Below are positions 16,833-26,186 of a stretch of DNA of 64,000 nt, piece by piece. How positions within the stretch are numbered: position 1 is the first letter of the stretch; each line of letters opens with the position of its first letter. Source of the stretch: Streptomyces sp. P3. Its GTDB lineage: Bacteria > Actinomycetota > Actinomycetes > Streptomycetales > Streptomycetaceae. The DNA lies in NCBI RefSeq assembly GCF_003032475.1, contig NZ_CP028369.1:3038001-3102000 (forward strand), read 5' to 3'. A model generated the notes under the pieces. The model was not told the DNA's origin. It worked only from the letters and a program-made list of their open reading frames with translations, and searched no databases. Position numbers and translations under genes: made by a program.

Positions 16833-19145
16833 TCAGCGCAGCTGTGGCCGGCGCGCCGAGCGGTCGACGGCCTTCGGGATCCGGACGACGCCGTCGTCCT
16901 GCCGGACGTGGCCGTCACCGTCCTTCCGGCCGTCGTCGCCCTTCCTGCCGTCGTCGTCGCCGTCGGCCGTCGTCGCCTCCGGCGGCTCACCGAGCAGGAA
17001 CCGCCGGACGACACGCTCCGCGGCCCGCCCGTCGTCGTACTCGCAGAACCGCTCCCGGAACGCGGCGCGCAGCCGGGCCGACTCCTCGTCCCGCCAGGCG
17101 CCGGAGGTGAACGCCGTCGCCAGCTCCTCGTCGGACCGCGTCACGTGTCCCGGCGGCTCGGCGGTGATGTCGAAGTAGGCGCCCCGGGTCGCCCGGAAGG
17201 CCGCCCAGTCGTCGGCGTGGATCACGATGGGCCGGTCCAGCAGCGCGTAGTCGAACATCAGTGCCGAGTAGTCGGTGACCAGGGCGTCGGCGGCCAGCAG
17301 GACGTCCTCGACGTGCGGCTCGTCCGTGACGTCCGTCAGCGCGCCGCGCCGGTGCAGGTCGCGCAGGACCAGCGCCCGTTCGTGATGCGGGGCCAGGCTC
17401 GGGTGCAGGCGCACCAGCAGCCGGTGCCCGGGGCCGAGGGACGCGGCCAGCGCCTCCAGGCCGACCCGCCAGACGTGCCGTCCCCGGCGGTAGTCGCGCA
17501 GCGTCGGCGCGTAGAGGACGACCGTCTCGTGGGCGTCGATGTCGAGCCGTCCGCGCAGCTCCGCGGCGCGCTCGGCCCCGCCGCTCACCAGGACGTCGTT
17601 GCGCGGGCTCCCGCTGCGCAGCGATGCGAAGTGGCAGGGGTAGGCGCGCTGCCAGACCCCCTCGGAGTGCCGGTTCGCGACCAGGCTGACGTCCCACCGG
17701 TCGCTGCGCCGGAGCATGCCGCGCACGTTCGTGCCGTGCCGGGCGCCCGGCCGGTCGAGGTCCAGCGCCATGTGCTTGAGCGGCGTGCCGCGGTGCGTCT
17801 GCACATGCACCGAACCCGGCCGTTTGACCAGGTCGCCGGCCCAGTTGCAGTCGTTGAACCAGTGTGCGGCGCGCGCCATCACCCGGTAGTAGCGCCAGGA
17901 CCCCGTCGTCACGCACTCGACGCCCGGCGGCACCTGGTCCAGCGCGTCGGGATGCACCACCCACACGCCCCGCACCCGCGGGGCCAGTTCCGCTGCCTTG
18001 GCGTGGATCGCCCACGGGTCGCCGTTCACGGCACGGCTGTGTCCGGCGGAGTACACGGCGAGCCGCGGGTCGAGCGGCCGCCGCAGCTGGATGCGGTACC
18101 AGGACCGCTTGACGTGCCGGGCGACGAGGCCGCGCAGCCGGCTCGCCGTGCGGGTGGTCGCCTTGCCGCCGCGTCGCCACAGACAGAGACCGAGGTGGAC
18201 GCGGTGGTGAGGGGCGAGCGCGAGCAGCCGGATCTCGGCGCGGCGACTGTCCGGCGGCGGCGTGAAACCGGGGGGCACGTGCCGCCGGTAGAAGGCCCGG
18301 ATGTGCCGGTAGAACTCCTTGCGGTCGCCGCGCAGTACACGTTCGGGGCGGGCCACGGCGAACAGCATGTGGTCCAGGGCCCGCTCGAAGAGCAGCGGTC
18401 GCGCCCAGTCGAGGCCGGGCCGCTCGGCGAGGAACGCGAACAGGCCCTCGTACTGTTCGAAGATGTCGAAGTGCCTGCGCCCGGGGGTGCGGGTGATCGC
18501 GCCCTGCCGCCGCTGCCGGTACTCGACGCCCACCCGGTCCAGACAGGCGATCCGCTCCGCGGTGACCATGGTCTGGTAGGTGACGGGCGCGTCCTCGTAC
18601 AGCCCCGGCCGGTACCGGAAACCGTGCCCGAGGAAGAAGTCCCGGCGGTAGGCCTTGTTCCAGGCGACCAGGAACAGCCGCAGGTACTCGGGGGAGCGGC
18701 GGACGTCGAAGGTGTCGGCGCCGGCCTGTTCGAGGAGTCCGGCGGCGTCGCTGCGGCCCGCGCGGCCCCACCAGTGGGTGCGCACGTGGTCGAAGACCAG
18801 GATGTCGGGGTCGCGGGTCGCCTCGAGACGGTCGGCGAGCGCCCGCAGCAGTCCGGGCGTGTAGCGGTCGTCGCTGTCGAGGAACAGGACGTAGTCGCCG
18901 GTGGCGTGCGGCAGGCCGGCGTTGCGGGCACGGCCCAGGCCCACGTTCTGCGGCAGGTGGACGGCCTTGACCCGCGGGTCGCGCGCCGCGTACTCGTCGA
19001 GGATCGCGCCGCAGCCGTCGGGCGAACAGTCGTCGACGGCGATCACCTCGAGGTCGTCGAACGACTGCTCCAGCACGGAGTCGAGGCATTCGCGCAGGAA
19101 TCCCTGCACCTTGAAGACGGGGACGATGACACTGAAGCGGGGCAC
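16833..19145 (-). CDS. GT2 glycosyltransferase fused to CDP-glycerol glycerophosphotransferase (paralogue 1)
   Basis: A bifunctional wall-polymer enzyme of 770 residues. Residues ~1-230 are a GT-A fold GT2 domain (FSVIVPVFKVQGFLRE, DDCSPDG, GLGRARNAGL, FLDSDDRY). Residues ~400-720 are a TagF-like domain that would add glycerol phosphate from CDP-glycerol, with VQTHRGTPLKHM, YAPTLRDY, RLHPS and VTDYSALMFDYA. The histidine before Gly in the usual QHGTPLK motif is Arg452 here, with His451 shifted one place. The tail carries repeated DGRK/DDG acidic-basic units. The start is GTG 19145, with GAGGAG upstream and only 5 bp from the previous stop, so it is operonic with paralogue 2. The much longer open frame to 22388 is an artefact. 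Confidence 0.88.
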   Translation of the reverse strand: MPRFSVIVPVFKVQGFLRECLDSVLEQSFDDLEVIAVDDCSPDGCGAILDEYAARDPRVKAVHLPQNVGLGRARNAGLPHATGDYVLFLDSDDRYTPGLLRALADRLEATRDPDILVFDHVRTHWWGRAGRSDAAGLLEQAGADTFDVRRSPEYLRLFLVAWNKAYRRDFFLGHGFRYRPGLYEDAPVTYQTMVTAERIACLDRVGVEYRQRRQGAITRTPGRRHFDIFEQYEGLFAFLAERPGLDWARPLLFERALDHMLFAVARPERVLRGDRKEFYRHIRAFYRRHVPPGFTPPPDSRRAEIRLLALAPHHRVHLGLCLWRRGGKATTRTASRLRGLVARHVKRSWYRIQLRRPLDPRLAVYSAGHSRAVNGDPWAIHAKAAELAPRVRGVWVVHPDALDQVPPGVECVTTGSWRYYRVMARAAHWFNDCNWAGDLVKRPGSVHVQTHRGTPLKHMALDLDRPGARHGTNVRGMLRRSDRWDVSLVANRHSEGVWQRAYPCHFASLRSGSPRNDVLVSGGAERAAELRGRLDIDAHETVVLYAPTLRDYRRGRHVWRVGLEALAASLGPGHRLLVRLHPSLAPHHERALVLRDLHRRGALTDVTDEPHVEDVLLAADALVTDYSALMFDYALLDRPIVIHADDWAAFRATRGAYFDITAEPPGHVTRSDEELATAFTSGAWRDEESARLRAAFRERFCEYDDGRAAERVVRRFLLGEPPEATTADGDDDGRKGDDGRKDGDGHVRQDDGVVRIPKAVDRSARRPQLR

Positions 19146-19150
19146 GAAGG

Positions 19151-21403
19151 TCAGCTCCTCGAAGAGGTCGTCGCGGTGGCGGGCGCGGGCGCGGGCGTGC
19201 GGCGGGGGAGCGGAACGGCGGGCTCGATGCGCTCGGCCGGCTCCCCGAGCAGCACCCGGCGCACCACACGCTCGGCGGCGCGTCCGTCGTCGAACTCGCA
19301 GAAGCGCGCGCGGAACCGGGCGCGCAGCTCGGCCGCCTCCGCCGCTGTCCAGCGGCCGGAGCGGAACACCTCGGCCAGCTCCTCGGGGGTGCGGGCGACC
19401 GGTCCGGGCGGGGAGCCCGGGAAGTCGAAGGTGACGCCGCGCGTCTCGCGGTACACGTCCCAGTCGTCGGCGTACACGACGACGGGCCGGTCGAGGTTGG
19501 CGTAGTCGAAGACGATCGAGGAGTAGTCGGTGACGAGGACGTCCGCCGCGAGGCAGACGTCCTCGGACGAGCGGTGCGCCGTGACGTCGATGATCCGCTC
19601 GTCGCGCGGGCGGGCCCGGTCGTCGTCGTGGAAGTAGTGCGCGCGCAGCAGGATCACGAAGTCGTCGCCCAGGGCGTCGCAGAGCGCCCCGAGGTCCAGC
19701 CGGGAGTCGGAACCGGCGTCGTGGTCGCGGTGGGTGGGCGCGTACAGGACCGCGATGCGGCCCTGCGGGACGCCGAGCCGTTCGCGCACGCGGCGCACGT
19801 CGTCCGCCGACGCGGTGTAGTAGACGTCGTTGCGCGGATAGCCGTACTCGAGCATCTCGTACGAGGACGGGAAGGACCGTTCCCACACCTCGGTGGAGAG
19901 CCGGTTCGAGCTGAGGTTGAAGTCCCAGCGGTCGACCCGGCCGAGGAGGCGCTCGAAGCTGCCGGTGGCGGCGGCGACCACCGGATGGTCGGCCTGCTCG
20001 ACGCCCATCTTCTTCAGCGGCGTGCCGTGCTGCGTCGACAGGTGGACGCTGCCGGGTCGCTTGACGACGGCCCCCTCGAAGTTCGCGTTGTTGATCAGGT
20101 ACTTGGCGCGGGCCAGCACCTGCCAGTAGCGGCGGCTGCCGATGACGGCGTGCTCGACGCCCTCCGGCAGGGTGTGCGCCTGGTCGGCCTCGACGAGGAA
20201 CACCGAGCGGATGTGCGGCGCGAGTTCGGCGGCCTTGGCGTGGATCGCGGCCGGGTTGCAGGCGTAACCGCGGCCCCAGTAGGCGCAGTACACGGCCAGA
20301 TGGGGATCGATGCGGCGGCGCAGCTGACACCGGTAGTACAGGCGGGTGCGCAGCCCCCGCGCGCGCGGTACGCGCAGGGCGGCCGACGACGCTCTGCGGT
20401 TGGCGCCGCGCAGCGCCCGGAACGCCGTGTACGCCCCGGCCGCCAGCAGCCGGTGCTGCACCCCGAGGCTGCCGCCCGGCCTGCGGTGACCGGCCGGGCG
20501 GTGACGCCGGTACAGCCTGCGCGCGCGGCGGAAGAAGACCCGGCGGCTGCGCGCCGGCAGCCGGGCCGGATGCGCGGCGGTCTTCAGGACGGCCGCGAAG
20601 AGCTGGTCGAACAGCGCCCCCGACCGGTCCTCGGACAGCCCCTGCCCGGCCGCCCGGGTCAGCACCAGCCCGGCCTGGTCCAGCAGGTCCAGGTGGTGCC
20701 CGCCCGGCCGGTTCAGCGGGTCGCCCTGACGCCGCAGCAGATGCCGTACGACGACCGAACGCGTCACGGCGACGCGGCCCGCGTGCACGGTGACCAGGCC
20801 GCCGAAGCCGACGTCCGTGAAGTGCCCCTCGGGGAAGGCGAGTTGGTGCTCGGCGAGGAAGGAGCGCCGGTAGAGCGTGCCCCACACCGGGAGCTGCAGC
20901 CCGGTCAGCCGGGGTGCTTCGTCGGGCGCGAAGGCGCCGGCCGGTGTCCTCGCGGGCAGCGCGGCCGCCGGAGCGTCCGGCCCGCCCTCCCACCAGTGGA
21001 CGCGCTCGTGCTCGGTGTACAGGACGTCCACGTCGCCGGTCTCGGTGAGGCGCGCGTCCAGCGCGGCCAGGGCGCCCGGGGCGAGGGTGTCGTCGCCGTC
21101 GAGGAACAGCACGTACGCGCCGCTCGCCGCCCGCATCCCGGCGTTGCGGACGCCGGCCAGGCCCGACGCGGGCGGCGCCTGCACGGGGACCACCCGGGAG
21201 TCGCGCGCCGCGTACCCGGCGGCGATGCCCGCGGCCACGGCGTCGGGAGCGTCGGCGACCGGGATCAGCTCGAGATCGCCGTAGGACTGGGCGAGCACGG
21301 AGTCCAGCGCCAGGGACAGCCGGCCCTCCCCCAGCCGCGTATCCACTCGGCCGGGGGGACCCCCGTCCCCGTAGGACGGGACGATGATGCTGAAGCGGGG
21401 CAT
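19151..21403 (-). CDS. GT2 glycosyltransferase fused to CDP-glycerol glycerophosphotransferase (paralogue 2)
   Basis: A 750-residue paralogue with the same two-domain order. The GT2 domain opens FSIIVPSYGDGG and contains AGVRNAGMRAASG and FLDGDDTL; it departs from its sisters by a GPPGRVDTRLGEG insertion near residue 15. The TagF-like domain has the canonical LSTQHGTPLKKMG, YAPTHRDHD, LLRAHYFHDD and VTDYSSIVFDYANLDRP, so both family histidines are present. ATG 21403. It lies 153 bp downstream of paralogue 3 and 5 bp upstream of paralogue 1. The product is probably a glycerol-phosphate-containing teichoic acid or capsule exported by TagGH; the exact polymer cannot be told from sequence. Confidence 0.9.
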   Translation of the reverse strand: MPRFSIIVPSYGDGGPPGRVDTRLGEGRLSLALDSVLAQSYGDLELIPVADAPDAVAAGIAAGYAARDSRVVPVQAPPASGLAGVRNAGMRAASGAYVLFLDGDDTLAPGALAALDARLTETGDVDVLYTEHERVHWWEGGPDAPAAALPARTPAGAFAPDEAPRLTGLQLPVWGTLYRRSFLAEHQLAFPEGHFTDVGFGGLVTVHAGRVAVTRSVVVRHLLRRQGDPLNRPGGHHLDLLDQAGLVLTRAAGQGLSEDRSGALFDQLFAAVLKTAAHPARLPARSRRVFFRRARRLYRRHRPAGHRRPGGSLGVQHRLLAAGAYTAFRALRGANRRASSAALRVPRARGLRTRLYYRCQLRRRIDPHLAVYCAYWGRGYACNPAAIHAKAAELAPHIRSVFLVEADQAHTLPEGVEHAVIGSRRYWQVLARAKYLINNANFEGAVVKRPGSVHLSTQHGTPLKKMGVEQADHPVVAAATGSFERLLGRVDRWDFNLSSNRLSTEVWERSFPSSYEMLEYGYPRNDVYYTASADDVRRVRERLGVPQGRIAVLYAPTHRDHDAGSDSRLDLGALCDALGDDFVILLRAHYFHDDDRARPRDERIIDVTAHRSSEDVCLAADVLVTDYSSIVFDYANLDRPVVVYADDWDVYRETRGVTFDFPGSPPGPVARTPEELAEVFRSGRWTAAEAAELRARFRARFCEFDDGRAAERVVRRVLLGEPAERIEPAVPLPRRTPAPAPATATTSSRS

Positions 21404-21556
21404 GCTGCTCTTTCTCCGTCTGCTCGGTGAGGTGCCTGATGCTCAGGCCGTACGGATCCGGCCGGGGCGCCCGGTCGGGCGCCAGGTGGAGGGCCGGGTC
21501 GGAGTGGGCCGCGACGAGCCGGTGGGCATGGGGAACTCCCGGTGGGCGAAAGGCGT

Positions 21557-23833
21557 TCAGCGGCGTTCGGTGACGGCCGGCGGACCGGACGGGCGCGGCA
21601 CGGTGGCCAGCGGCGGACGTCCCGGCGCGGCCGGCGTCTCCGTGCGCGCCGCGGACGGCACCGGACGGCGCTCGGCGAGCGGCACGACCGGCGGCACGGC
21701 CGTCTCGCCGAGCACCACCCGCCGTACGACGCGCTCGGCGGCGCGACCGTCGTCGTGCGGGCAGAACCGCTCGCGGAACACGGCCCGCAGTTGCGCCGAG
21801 CGGGAGCTGCGCCAGTGGCCGGTCGTGAAGATGTCGATCAGCTCGTCCTCGCTGCGCGCGACCGCGCCAGGCGGGAAGGACCGCAGGTCGAAGTAGGTGC
21901 CGCGGGCCGCCTCGTACGCCTCCCAGTCGTCGGCGTGGATGACGATGGGGCGGTCCAGGTTGGCGTAGTCGAACATGAGGGACGAGTAGTCGGTGAGCAG
22001 GGCGTCCGAGGCCAGGCAGAGGGACTCCACGCTCGGGTGGTCGCTGACGTCGATGACGCCGGGCGTCCCGCGCTCGAGGGGGCTCTCCTGCCAGTAGTGG
22101 GCGCGGGCCAGGATGACGAAGCGCGGGCCCATCCGGCGCATGACGCGTTCCAGGTCGAGGTGGCAGCGCTGGACGCGGCGGTAGTCGCGGTGGGTGGGCG
22201 CGTACAGCACGGCGACCGTGCCGCGGGGGATGCCCAGGGACTCCCGCAGCCGGGCCACGTCCGCCCCGGTCGCCCGCAGGAGGACGTCGTTGCGGGGATA
22301 GCCGTACTCGAGGGTCTCGTAGCGGCCCGGGTAGACCCGCTCCCAGGTGAGGGTGGTGTGGCGGTTCGCCGACAGGACGTAGTCCCACTTGTCGACGCCC
22401 CGCAGCAGCTCCGCGAAGTCCGTGTCACGGGCGGCCGCCGGGCGCTCCTGCAGGTCCAGGCCCATGTGCTTGAGGGGGGTGCCGTGCTGGGTCTGCACGA
22501 AGACCTGGCCGGGGCGCTTGACCAGCCGGCGGTCGAAGTTGACGTTGTTGACGAGGTACTTGGAGCGGGCCAGCGCCGTCCAGTAGGCGGCGGTGCCGGG
22601 GCGCACCTGGCGCGGTCCCGGCGGGACGGCCTCCCGGTGTTCGGGGCGGGCCACCCACGCCGTGCGCACCTGCGGCGCGAAGGTGCGGAACGCGGCCTCC
22701 AGCGCACCCGGGTTGCAGCTGTGCCCGCGGCCCCAGTAGGCGGCGAACAGGGCCCGGTCGGCGCGCAGCGGCAACCGCAGCTGCACCCGGTAGTGGGCTT
22801 GCAGGACGGCCGCCTTCAGGGCGCGGGCGAGTTTCGACACGGCCTTGTGGGCGCGCCGGCGCACGGTCATGGACGCCTGGAGTGCCCGGTACACGCGGTG
22901 TACGCCGAAGTGGACCAGGGTGTGCCGCAGCCGCGAGCGCAGCGGTACCGAGACACCCGCGATGCGGTAACGACGATAGTGGGCGCGGGCCTTGCGCAGG
23001 AACTCGGCGCGCGAGCCGCGCGGCAGGCGTTCGCGCTTGGTGAACACCGTCGAGAGGTGGTCGACCATGCGACGGAACAACACCGGCCGCCAGTGCGCGA
23101 GTTCGGGGTGCCTTTCGAGGAACGCGAAGACCCGGTCGTACTGTTCGAAGACGTCGAAGTGGCCCCGGCTCGTGGTGGACAGGATGTTGCCCCGGCGGCG
23201 CTGGCGGTAGTGCACGCACACCCGGTCCAGCGTCGCGATCGACTGCGCCGACAGCAGCGCCGGATACGTCCACGGGGTGTCCTCGTAGAAGCCGGGCGGG
23301 AAGACCAGGTCCACGCCCTCGACGAACTCCCGCCGGTAGGCCTTGTTCCAGGCCACCATCAGCACCCGCAGCAGCCCGGGACGGTCCGCCAGCCGGAACG
23401 GGGCCGTGCCCTCCTCGCCGAGCTGTTCGGCGAACTTGTTGCGGACCGACTCACCCGTCCAGTACGTGCTCGCGTAGTCGTAGACCAGGACGTCCGGGTC
23501 GCCCGTCTCCCGCAGCCGGTCGGCGATCGCCTGCAGCGCGCCCGGGGTGAGCGTGTCGTCGGAGTCGAGGAACACCAGGTAGTCGCCGGTCGCCCGCTCC
23601 AGGCCGGCGTTGCGGGCCCGCCCCAGACCCACGTTCTCCGGCAGGTGCACGGCGTGCACCCGCGCGTCCCGGGCCGCGAACTCGTCGATGATCTCTCCGC
23701 AGGCGTCCGGCGAGCAGTCGTCGACGGCGATCAGTTCGAGGTCGGCGCAGGACTGGGACAGCACCGACTCGAGGCACTCGTGCAGGTACGCCTGAACCTT
23801 GTACGCGGGAACGATGACACTGAACCTGGGCAA
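21557..23833 (-). CDS. GT2 glycosyltransferase fused to CDP-glycerol glycerophosphotransferase (paralogue 3)
   Basis: The first gene of the trio, 758 residues. The GT2 domain has FSVIVPAYKVQAYLHE, DDCSPDA, GLGRARNAGL and FLDSDDTL; the TagF-like half has QTQHGTPLKHMG, YAPTHRDY, LARAHYW and LLTDYSSLMFDYANLDRPIVIHADDWE. The N-terminus is closer to paralogue 1 than to paralogue 2. The start is read as TTG at 23833 because it aligns with the MPRFSVIVP start of the sisters, with GGATG just upstream; an ATG at 23845 is in another frame. All three probably share a transcript starting upstream of 23833. Confidence 0.88.
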   Translation of the reverse strand: MPRFSVIVPAYKVQAYLHECLESVLSQSCADLELIAVDDCSPDACGEIIDEFAARDARVHAVHLPENVGLGRARNAGLERATGDYLVFLDSDDTLTPGALQAIADRLRETGDPDVLVYDYASTYWTGESVRNKFAEQLGEEGTAPFRLADRPGLLRVLMVAWNKAYRREFVEGVDLVFPPGFYEDTPWTYPALLSAQSIATLDRVCVHYRQRRRGNILSTTSRGHFDVFEQYDRVFAFLERHPELAHWRPVLFRRMVDHLSTVFTKRERLPRGSRAEFLRKARAHYRRYRIAGVSVPLRSRLRHTLVHFGVHRVYRALQASMTVRRRAHKAVSKLARALKAAVLQAHYRVQLRLPLRADRALFAAYWGRGHSCNPGALEAAFRTFAPQVRTAWVARPEHREAVPPGPRQVRPGTAAYWTALARSKYLVNNVNFDRRLVKRPGQVFVQTQHGTPLKHMGLDLQERPAAARDTDFAELLRGVDKWDYVLSANRHTTLTWERVYPGRYETLEYGYPRNDVLLRATGADVARLRESLGIPRGTVAVLYAPTHRDYRRVQRCHLDLERVMRRMGPRFVILARAHYWQESPLERGTPGVIDVSDHPSVESLCLASDALLTDYSSLMFDYANLDRPIVIHADDWEAYEAARGTYFDLRSFPPGAVARSEDELIDIFTTGHWRSSRSAQLRAVFRERFCPHDDGRAAERVVRRVVLGETAVPPVVPLAERRPVPSAARTETPAAPGRPPLATVPRPSGPPAVTERR

Positions 23834-23937
23834 GGGACATCCATGGGTCGGCGCGGGCGGTAGACAGGGCCTTGCCCGGAAACGGCCGATGGAGTGACGT
23901 GGTTACGGTTTCTGTGGCATACGGGGGAATCAAGGAT

Positions 23938-23981
23938 GAACGGAGCAGGGCGGACCGGTGACACTGACCGCCCTGCCGTTC
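23938..23981 (-). terminator. Terminator hairpin after the carbohydrate ABC operon
   Basis: GAACGG-a-GCAGGGCGG (from 23938) pairs with CCGCCCTGCCGTTC (to 23981), about 14 bp with one bulge, 5 bp past the last stop of the minus-strand ABC operon. Confidence 0.75.
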
Positions 23982-23985
23982 GCGG

Positions 23986-24837
23986 CTACTTGACCGCGCC
24001 CGCCATCACCCCCGACACGAACTGCCGCTGGAACGCGAAGAAGACGGCCAGCGGAATCACCATCGAGATGAACGCGCCGGGCGCCAGCACGTCGATGTTG
24101 TTGCCGAACTGCCGTACCTGGGTCTGCAGGGCGACCGTGATCGGCTGGCTGCCGGCGTCGCTGAAGACCAGCGCGACCAGCATGTCGTTCCACACCCACA
24201 GGAACTGGAAGATGGCCAGCGACGCGATCGCCGGGCCGCCGAGCGGCATCACGACCCGAGCGAACAGCCGGAGTTCGCCCGCCCCGTCGAGACGGGCCGC
24301 CTCCAGCAGCTCGCGCGGGATCTCCGCGAAGAAGTTCCGCAGCAGGAACACCGCGAAGGGGAGCCCGAACCCGACGTGGAACAGGACCACGCCCATGATC
24401 GACCCGAACAGGCCGATCTTGCCGAACAGTTCGGCGATCGGGATGAGCGCCACCTGCACCGGCACCACCAGCAGTCCCACGACGCCCAGGAACCACCAGT
24501 CGCGGCCGGGGAACTCCATCCAGGCGAACGCGTATCCCGCGAGCGAGCCGATGACGACCACCAGGACCGTCGCCGGTACCGTGATCAGCGCGGTGTTGAC
24601 GAGCGAGTCGGTGATGTCGCCGTTCTCCAGCAGCTTCCGATAGCTGTCGAAGGTCAGCTGGGAGGGCTTGGCGAACACCTCCCACCAGCCGCTGACGCTC
24701 ATGTCCTCGGGGGGCCGCAGCGAGGAGATCAGCAGCCCCACCGTCGGCACCAGCCAGAACAGGCCGACGACGATCAGGAAGGCGCGGACCAGCCCGCCGT
24801 TGAGCTTCTCCATGACCCAGGCGAGTCGCTTCGTCAC
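23986..24837 (-). CDS. Carbohydrate ABC transporter permease (MalG-type)
   Basis: The second inner-membrane subunit of a CUT1-type sugar importer, 283 residues. Six membrane segments run from FLIVVGLFWLVPTVGLLISS to MVIPLAVFFAFQRQFV, and the EAA loop that contacts the ATPase reads ELLEAARLDGAGELRLFARVVMP. GTG 24837 overlaps the stop of the upstream permease by 4 bp (GTGA), so translation is coupled; an open frame to 25212 overlaps the neighbour and is discarded. No ATPase is encoded here, which fits Streptomyces CUT1 importers that share one ATPase (MsiK) encoded elsewhere. Substrate unknown. Confidence 0.93.
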   Translation of the reverse strand: MTKRLAWVMEKLNGGLVRAFLIVVGLFWLVPTVGLLISSLRPPEDMSVSGWWEVFAKPSQLTFDSYRKLLENGDITDSLVNTALITVPATVLVVVIGSLAGYAFAWMEFPGRDWWFLGVVGLLVVPVQVALIPIAELFGKIGLFGSIMGVVLFHVGFGLPFAVFLLRNFFAEIPRELLEAARLDGAGELRLFARVVMPLGGPAIASLAIFQFLWVWNDMLVALVFSDAGSQPITVALQTQVRQFGNNIDVLAPGAFISMVIPLAVFFAFQRQFVSGVMAGAVK

Positions 24838-26180
24838 CGCCGCACCTCCCGCCGCAGCCGCCGCACGTTGAACCACATCACCGGGATCACCAGGAGCAGC
24901 AGAAACACCGCGATCGCGCTGGCGACGCCGGGCTGGTCCTCGGAGAATCCCTTGCGGTACAGCTCCAGGGCGAGCACGTTCGCGTCGTCCTGCGAGGAGC
25001 CCGGGGCGATGATGAAGACCAGGTCGAAGACCTTCAGCACATTGATCATCAGGGTGACGGTGACGACCGCGAGGACCGGTGCGAGGAGCGGGACGGTGAC
25101 CCTGCGGAACACCTGCCACTCGTTGGCGCCGTCCACGCGTGCGGCCTCCAGCAACTCGCGCGGCACCCCGGCCAGTCCGGCCGCGATCAGCACCATCGCG
25201 AAGCCCGCCCACATCCAGATGTACGAGCCGATGATCGCCGGCGTGACCAGCGAGGGGCCGAGCCAGTCCAGGCCGTTGTACGCCTCCGCGAAGTTGCTCG
25301 CGGGGAGCCGGAGCAGGGCGCCGTCGGCCGCGGCCGGGAGGGCGAAGGTGCCGTCGTCGGCGGCCTTCGTCGACGCGACCACCTTGCCGTCCTTCACCGC
25401 CTCGACCCTCATCCCGGCATAGCCCAGCTCGGACGCGTCGGGGGTGCCGAGCGTGCCGACGCCCTTGCCGCGGGTGAAGTCCTGCCAGGCGGTCCCGGTG
25501 ACCTTCCCCGGCTCGGGCCGCGCCGCCACGGCCCCCTTCGCGTCGCCCGGCATCCGGTCGGGCGCCACGCCGACCAGGGGAAGGGCGACCGGCTCACCGG
25601 CCCGCACCGCCGACCTCGTGACGAAGCCGCCGCCCTTCTCCGGCCGCAGCGGCGAGTCGCGGCCCGGGTGCGCCTTCGGGAACGCCGACGCCTCGGCGAA
25701 CGTGTCGTGCACGCCCACCCACACCGCGTTGGCGACGCCTTTGTCCGGGTCCTGGTCGTAGACCAGCCGGAAGATGATGCCGGCGGCGAGCATCGAGATC
25801 GCCATCGGCATGAAGACGACCAGCTTGAACGCCGTGCCCCAGCGCACCCGTTCGGTCAGCACCGCGAAGACCAGACCGAGCGCCGTCGCGATCGTCGGCG
25901 CGAACACCACCCAGATCACGTTGTTCTTCAGGGCGGTGCGGATGCCGTCGTCCGTGAAGAGGGCTTTGTAGTTGTCGACTCCGGCGAAGCCGTCGCCGGA
26001 CTGGTCGTAGAAGCTGCGCACGACCGAGTACCCGATCGGGTAGACCACGAGCGCGCCGAGCAGCACGAGAGCGGGCAGCAGGAACAGCGCCGCCACGGTC
26101 CTGCGGGTGCCGGTCACGCTCCTGCGCGGACGAGGAGGGGCGGGGGCTCCGGGAGCCCCCGCCGTCGCGGGCGTCGTCAC
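24834..26180 (-). CDS. Carbohydrate ABC transporter permease (MalF-type) with large extracytoplasmic insert
   Basis: The first permease subunit, 448 residues against about 300 for most such proteins. The extra ~130 residues (roughly 155-290) lie between two membrane segments after FRLVYDQDPDKGVANAVW; they read as a soluble beta-rich domain (TGTAWQDFTRGKG, RVEAVKDGKVVAST) and should face the outside, like the MalF P2 loop. The EAA motif is ELLEAARVDGANEWQVFRRVTVP. The segments FLLPALVLLGALVVYP and VFLLLLVIPVMWF delimit the membrane domain. It lies 6 bp after the binding-protein gene and overlaps the next permease by 4 bp. Confidence 0.92.
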   Translation of the reverse strand: MTTPATAGAPGAPAPPRPRRSVTGTRRTVAALFLLPALVLLGALVVYPIGYSVVRSFYDQSGDGFAGVDNYKALFTDDGIRTALKNNVIWVVFAPTIATALGLVFAVLTERVRWGTAFKLVVFMPMAISMLAAGIIFRLVYDQDPDKGVANAVWVGVHDTFAEASAFPKAHPGRDSPLRPEKGGGFVTRSAVRAGEPVALPLVGVAPDRMPGDAKGAVAARPEPGKVTGTAWQDFTRGKGVGTLGTPDASELGYAGMRVEAVKDGKVVASTKAADDGTFALPAAADGALLRLPASNFAEAYNGLDWLGPSLVTPAIIGSYIWMWAGFAMVLIAAGLAGVPRELLEAARVDGANEWQVFRRVTVPLLAPVLAVVTVTLMINVLKVFDLVFIIAPGSSQDDANVLALELYRKGFSEDQPGVASAIAVFLLLLVIPVMWFNVRRLRREVRR

Positions 26181-26186
26181 GCCGCG

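Noticed and set aside
16650..19505. 951-codon plus-strand frame antisense to the glycosyltransferase genes
   Set aside because: No domain likeness; produced by high GC and the strong codon bias of the opposite strand.
19146..22388. Upstream extension of paralogue 1 to an 1851-residue protein
   Set aside because: The added part is an Arg/Pro/Ala-rich frame overlapping the two other paralogues; the real GT2 domain begins at 19145 with its own ribosome binding site.
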